Assembly: GCF_023715725.1 (NCBI RefSeq)
Contig: NZ_JAMBOT010000007.1
Span: 110,471 to 174,470 of the forward strand
DNA from: Paenibacillus pasadenensis
Lineage (GTDB): Bacteria; Bacillota; Bacilli; Paenibacillales; Paenibacillaceae
Length of the DNA: 64,000 nt
Reading direction: 5' to 3'
The notes beneath the pieces are model-generated. The model was not told the origin of the DNA. It ran no database searches and saw only the letters and a list, made by a program, of their open reading frames with translations. The position numbers and the translations under genes are program-made. This document shows positions 63,670-64,000 of this stretch, one piece after another. Every line of letters starts with the position of its first letter. Within the stretch, counting starts at the first letter, position 1.

Positions 63670-63680
63670 TCGGTCGCATA

Positions 63681-63709
63681 AGAGGCGGTTTTCCGCCTCT
63701 TTTATTTTT
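63681..63709 (+). terminator. Terminator of the neopullulanase gene
   Basis: AGAGGCGG-TTTT-CCGCCTCT is followed by TTTATTTTT, 12 bp after the stop codon. Confidence 0.95.
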
Positions 63710-63768
63710 GAGGGAGGCCGTCCGGACTGCCTTCCATCATGGGGCTTCCCCGGGCGTTATTCGCTCGC

Positions 63769-63886
63769 GGTAAGGTCGTTTGACGCCCTTATCGGGCACG
63801 TTTCCCGGGTTTTACCCCTTGGTAAGGTCGTTTGACGCCCTTACGGGGCACGTTTTTCGGGTTTTACCCCTCGGTAAGGTCGTTTG
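63769..63886. repeat. Three units of the 52-bp repeat, the last cut by an IS
   Basis: GGTAAGGTCGTTTGACGCCC starts at 63769 and 63821. A third copy at 63873 stops after GGTAAGGTCGTTTG, where the IS end begins. The period is 52 bp. Confidence 0.9.
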
Positions 63887-64000
63887 TGGACCTCTGTCAA
63901 GAAAGTGGACACCGCATAACGTAGTTCATCGGTTCTGCTGCTCGTAGTAAGCTGCTTCAAACCGATCTGGCGATTCGTAACCCAGTGAACCGTGGATTCG
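63887..64000 (-). mobile_element. End of an IS3-family insertion sequence
   Basis: The element begins TGGACCTCTGTCAAGAAAGT followed by GGACA, typical of an IS3-family terminal repeat, and runs off the right edge. It carries the transposase 3' end and interrupts a repeat unit. Confidence 0.85.
63926..64000 (-). CDS. IS3-family transposase (OrfB), C-terminal end, cut by window edge
   Basis: The minus strand ends RIHGSLGYESPDRFEAAYYE then QQNR and a TGA stop. H-x-SLGY-x-SP-x-x-F is the conserved end of the IS3/IS150-type integrase domain. The remainder lies beyond the window, so intactness cannot be judged. Confidence 0.9.
   Translation of the reverse strand, partial: RIHGSLGYESPDRFEAAYYEQQNR

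Overview
The window looks like a chromosomal segment of a spore-forming, low-to-mid GC Gram-positive bacterium of the Paenibacillus type. The evidence is a gerA-gerB-gerC germination operon, KapB, Des/DesK/DesR, LplB/LplC-type sugar ABC permeases with a membrane-bound AraC regulator, SD-rich start sites with frequent TTG/GTG starts, and short intergenic repeats of a style common in that group. Species assignment is inference. No rRNA, tRNA or CRISPR array was seen.

Region 1 (1-4.4 kb): a small Cys-rich protein, then an ABC exporter with an N-terminal zinc ribbon coupled to a DUF1854 protein, then a 51-bp tandem array. Region 2 (4.4-6.85 kb, minus): a compact operon with two paralogous short precursor-like peptides, an HPr-kinase-like protein, a PqqD/RRE-like protein and an S24/S26-type peptidase. 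It resembles part of a paeninodin-type lasso peptide cluster, but no lasso cyclase or B2 protease is present in the window. It is the best candidate for an undescribed (RiPP-like) system. Region 3 (6.85-22.55 kb, minus): one long exopolysaccharide operon. In transcription order it holds a PilZ-like protein, Wzz, a BY-kinase, a candidate EAR antitermination RNA plus terminator, GalU, a priming sugar transferase, a pyruvyl transferase, a flippase, two glycosyltransferases, RmlA-C-B-D, a nucleotidyltransferase, an LCP ligase, a VanZ protein and a membrane-anchored protein. The middle (about 13.4-20.3 kb) is strikingly AT-rich. The missing polymerase (Wzy) lies across the promoter region on the plus strand (24.0-25.5 kb), between 82-bp direct repeats.

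Regulation ties regions 1-3 together. Eight 15-bp palindromes of the form GATAC-N5-GTATC sit at the left edge, before the Cys-rich gene, before both the precursor and EPS operons, over the kinase start codon, and before wzy. In the precursor and EPS promoters the palindrome fills the 17-bp spacer between TTGACA and the -10. An XRE repressor-like gene (22.66 kb) lies divergently beside the EPS promoter and is the obvious candidate binder.

Region 4 (25.6-36.1 kb, minus): a glycan-use locus with AraC sensor/regulator, two permeases, solute-binding lipoprotein, sulfatase, GH43 plus ricin-type CBM, and a CBM9-like protein. Region 5 (36.2-64 kb): housekeeping and accessory genes. These are gltB, kapB, a diacylglycerol glucosyltransferase-like protein, malic enzyme, an SH3b/NlpC-P60 endopeptidase, a CDF transporter, des-desK-desR, gerABC, a Fur-controlled siderophore-binding lipoprotein, MalY/PatB, a probable Rex-controlled NADH oxidase and a neopullulanase. 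The right edge runs into an IS3-family element inserted into a 52-bp repeat.
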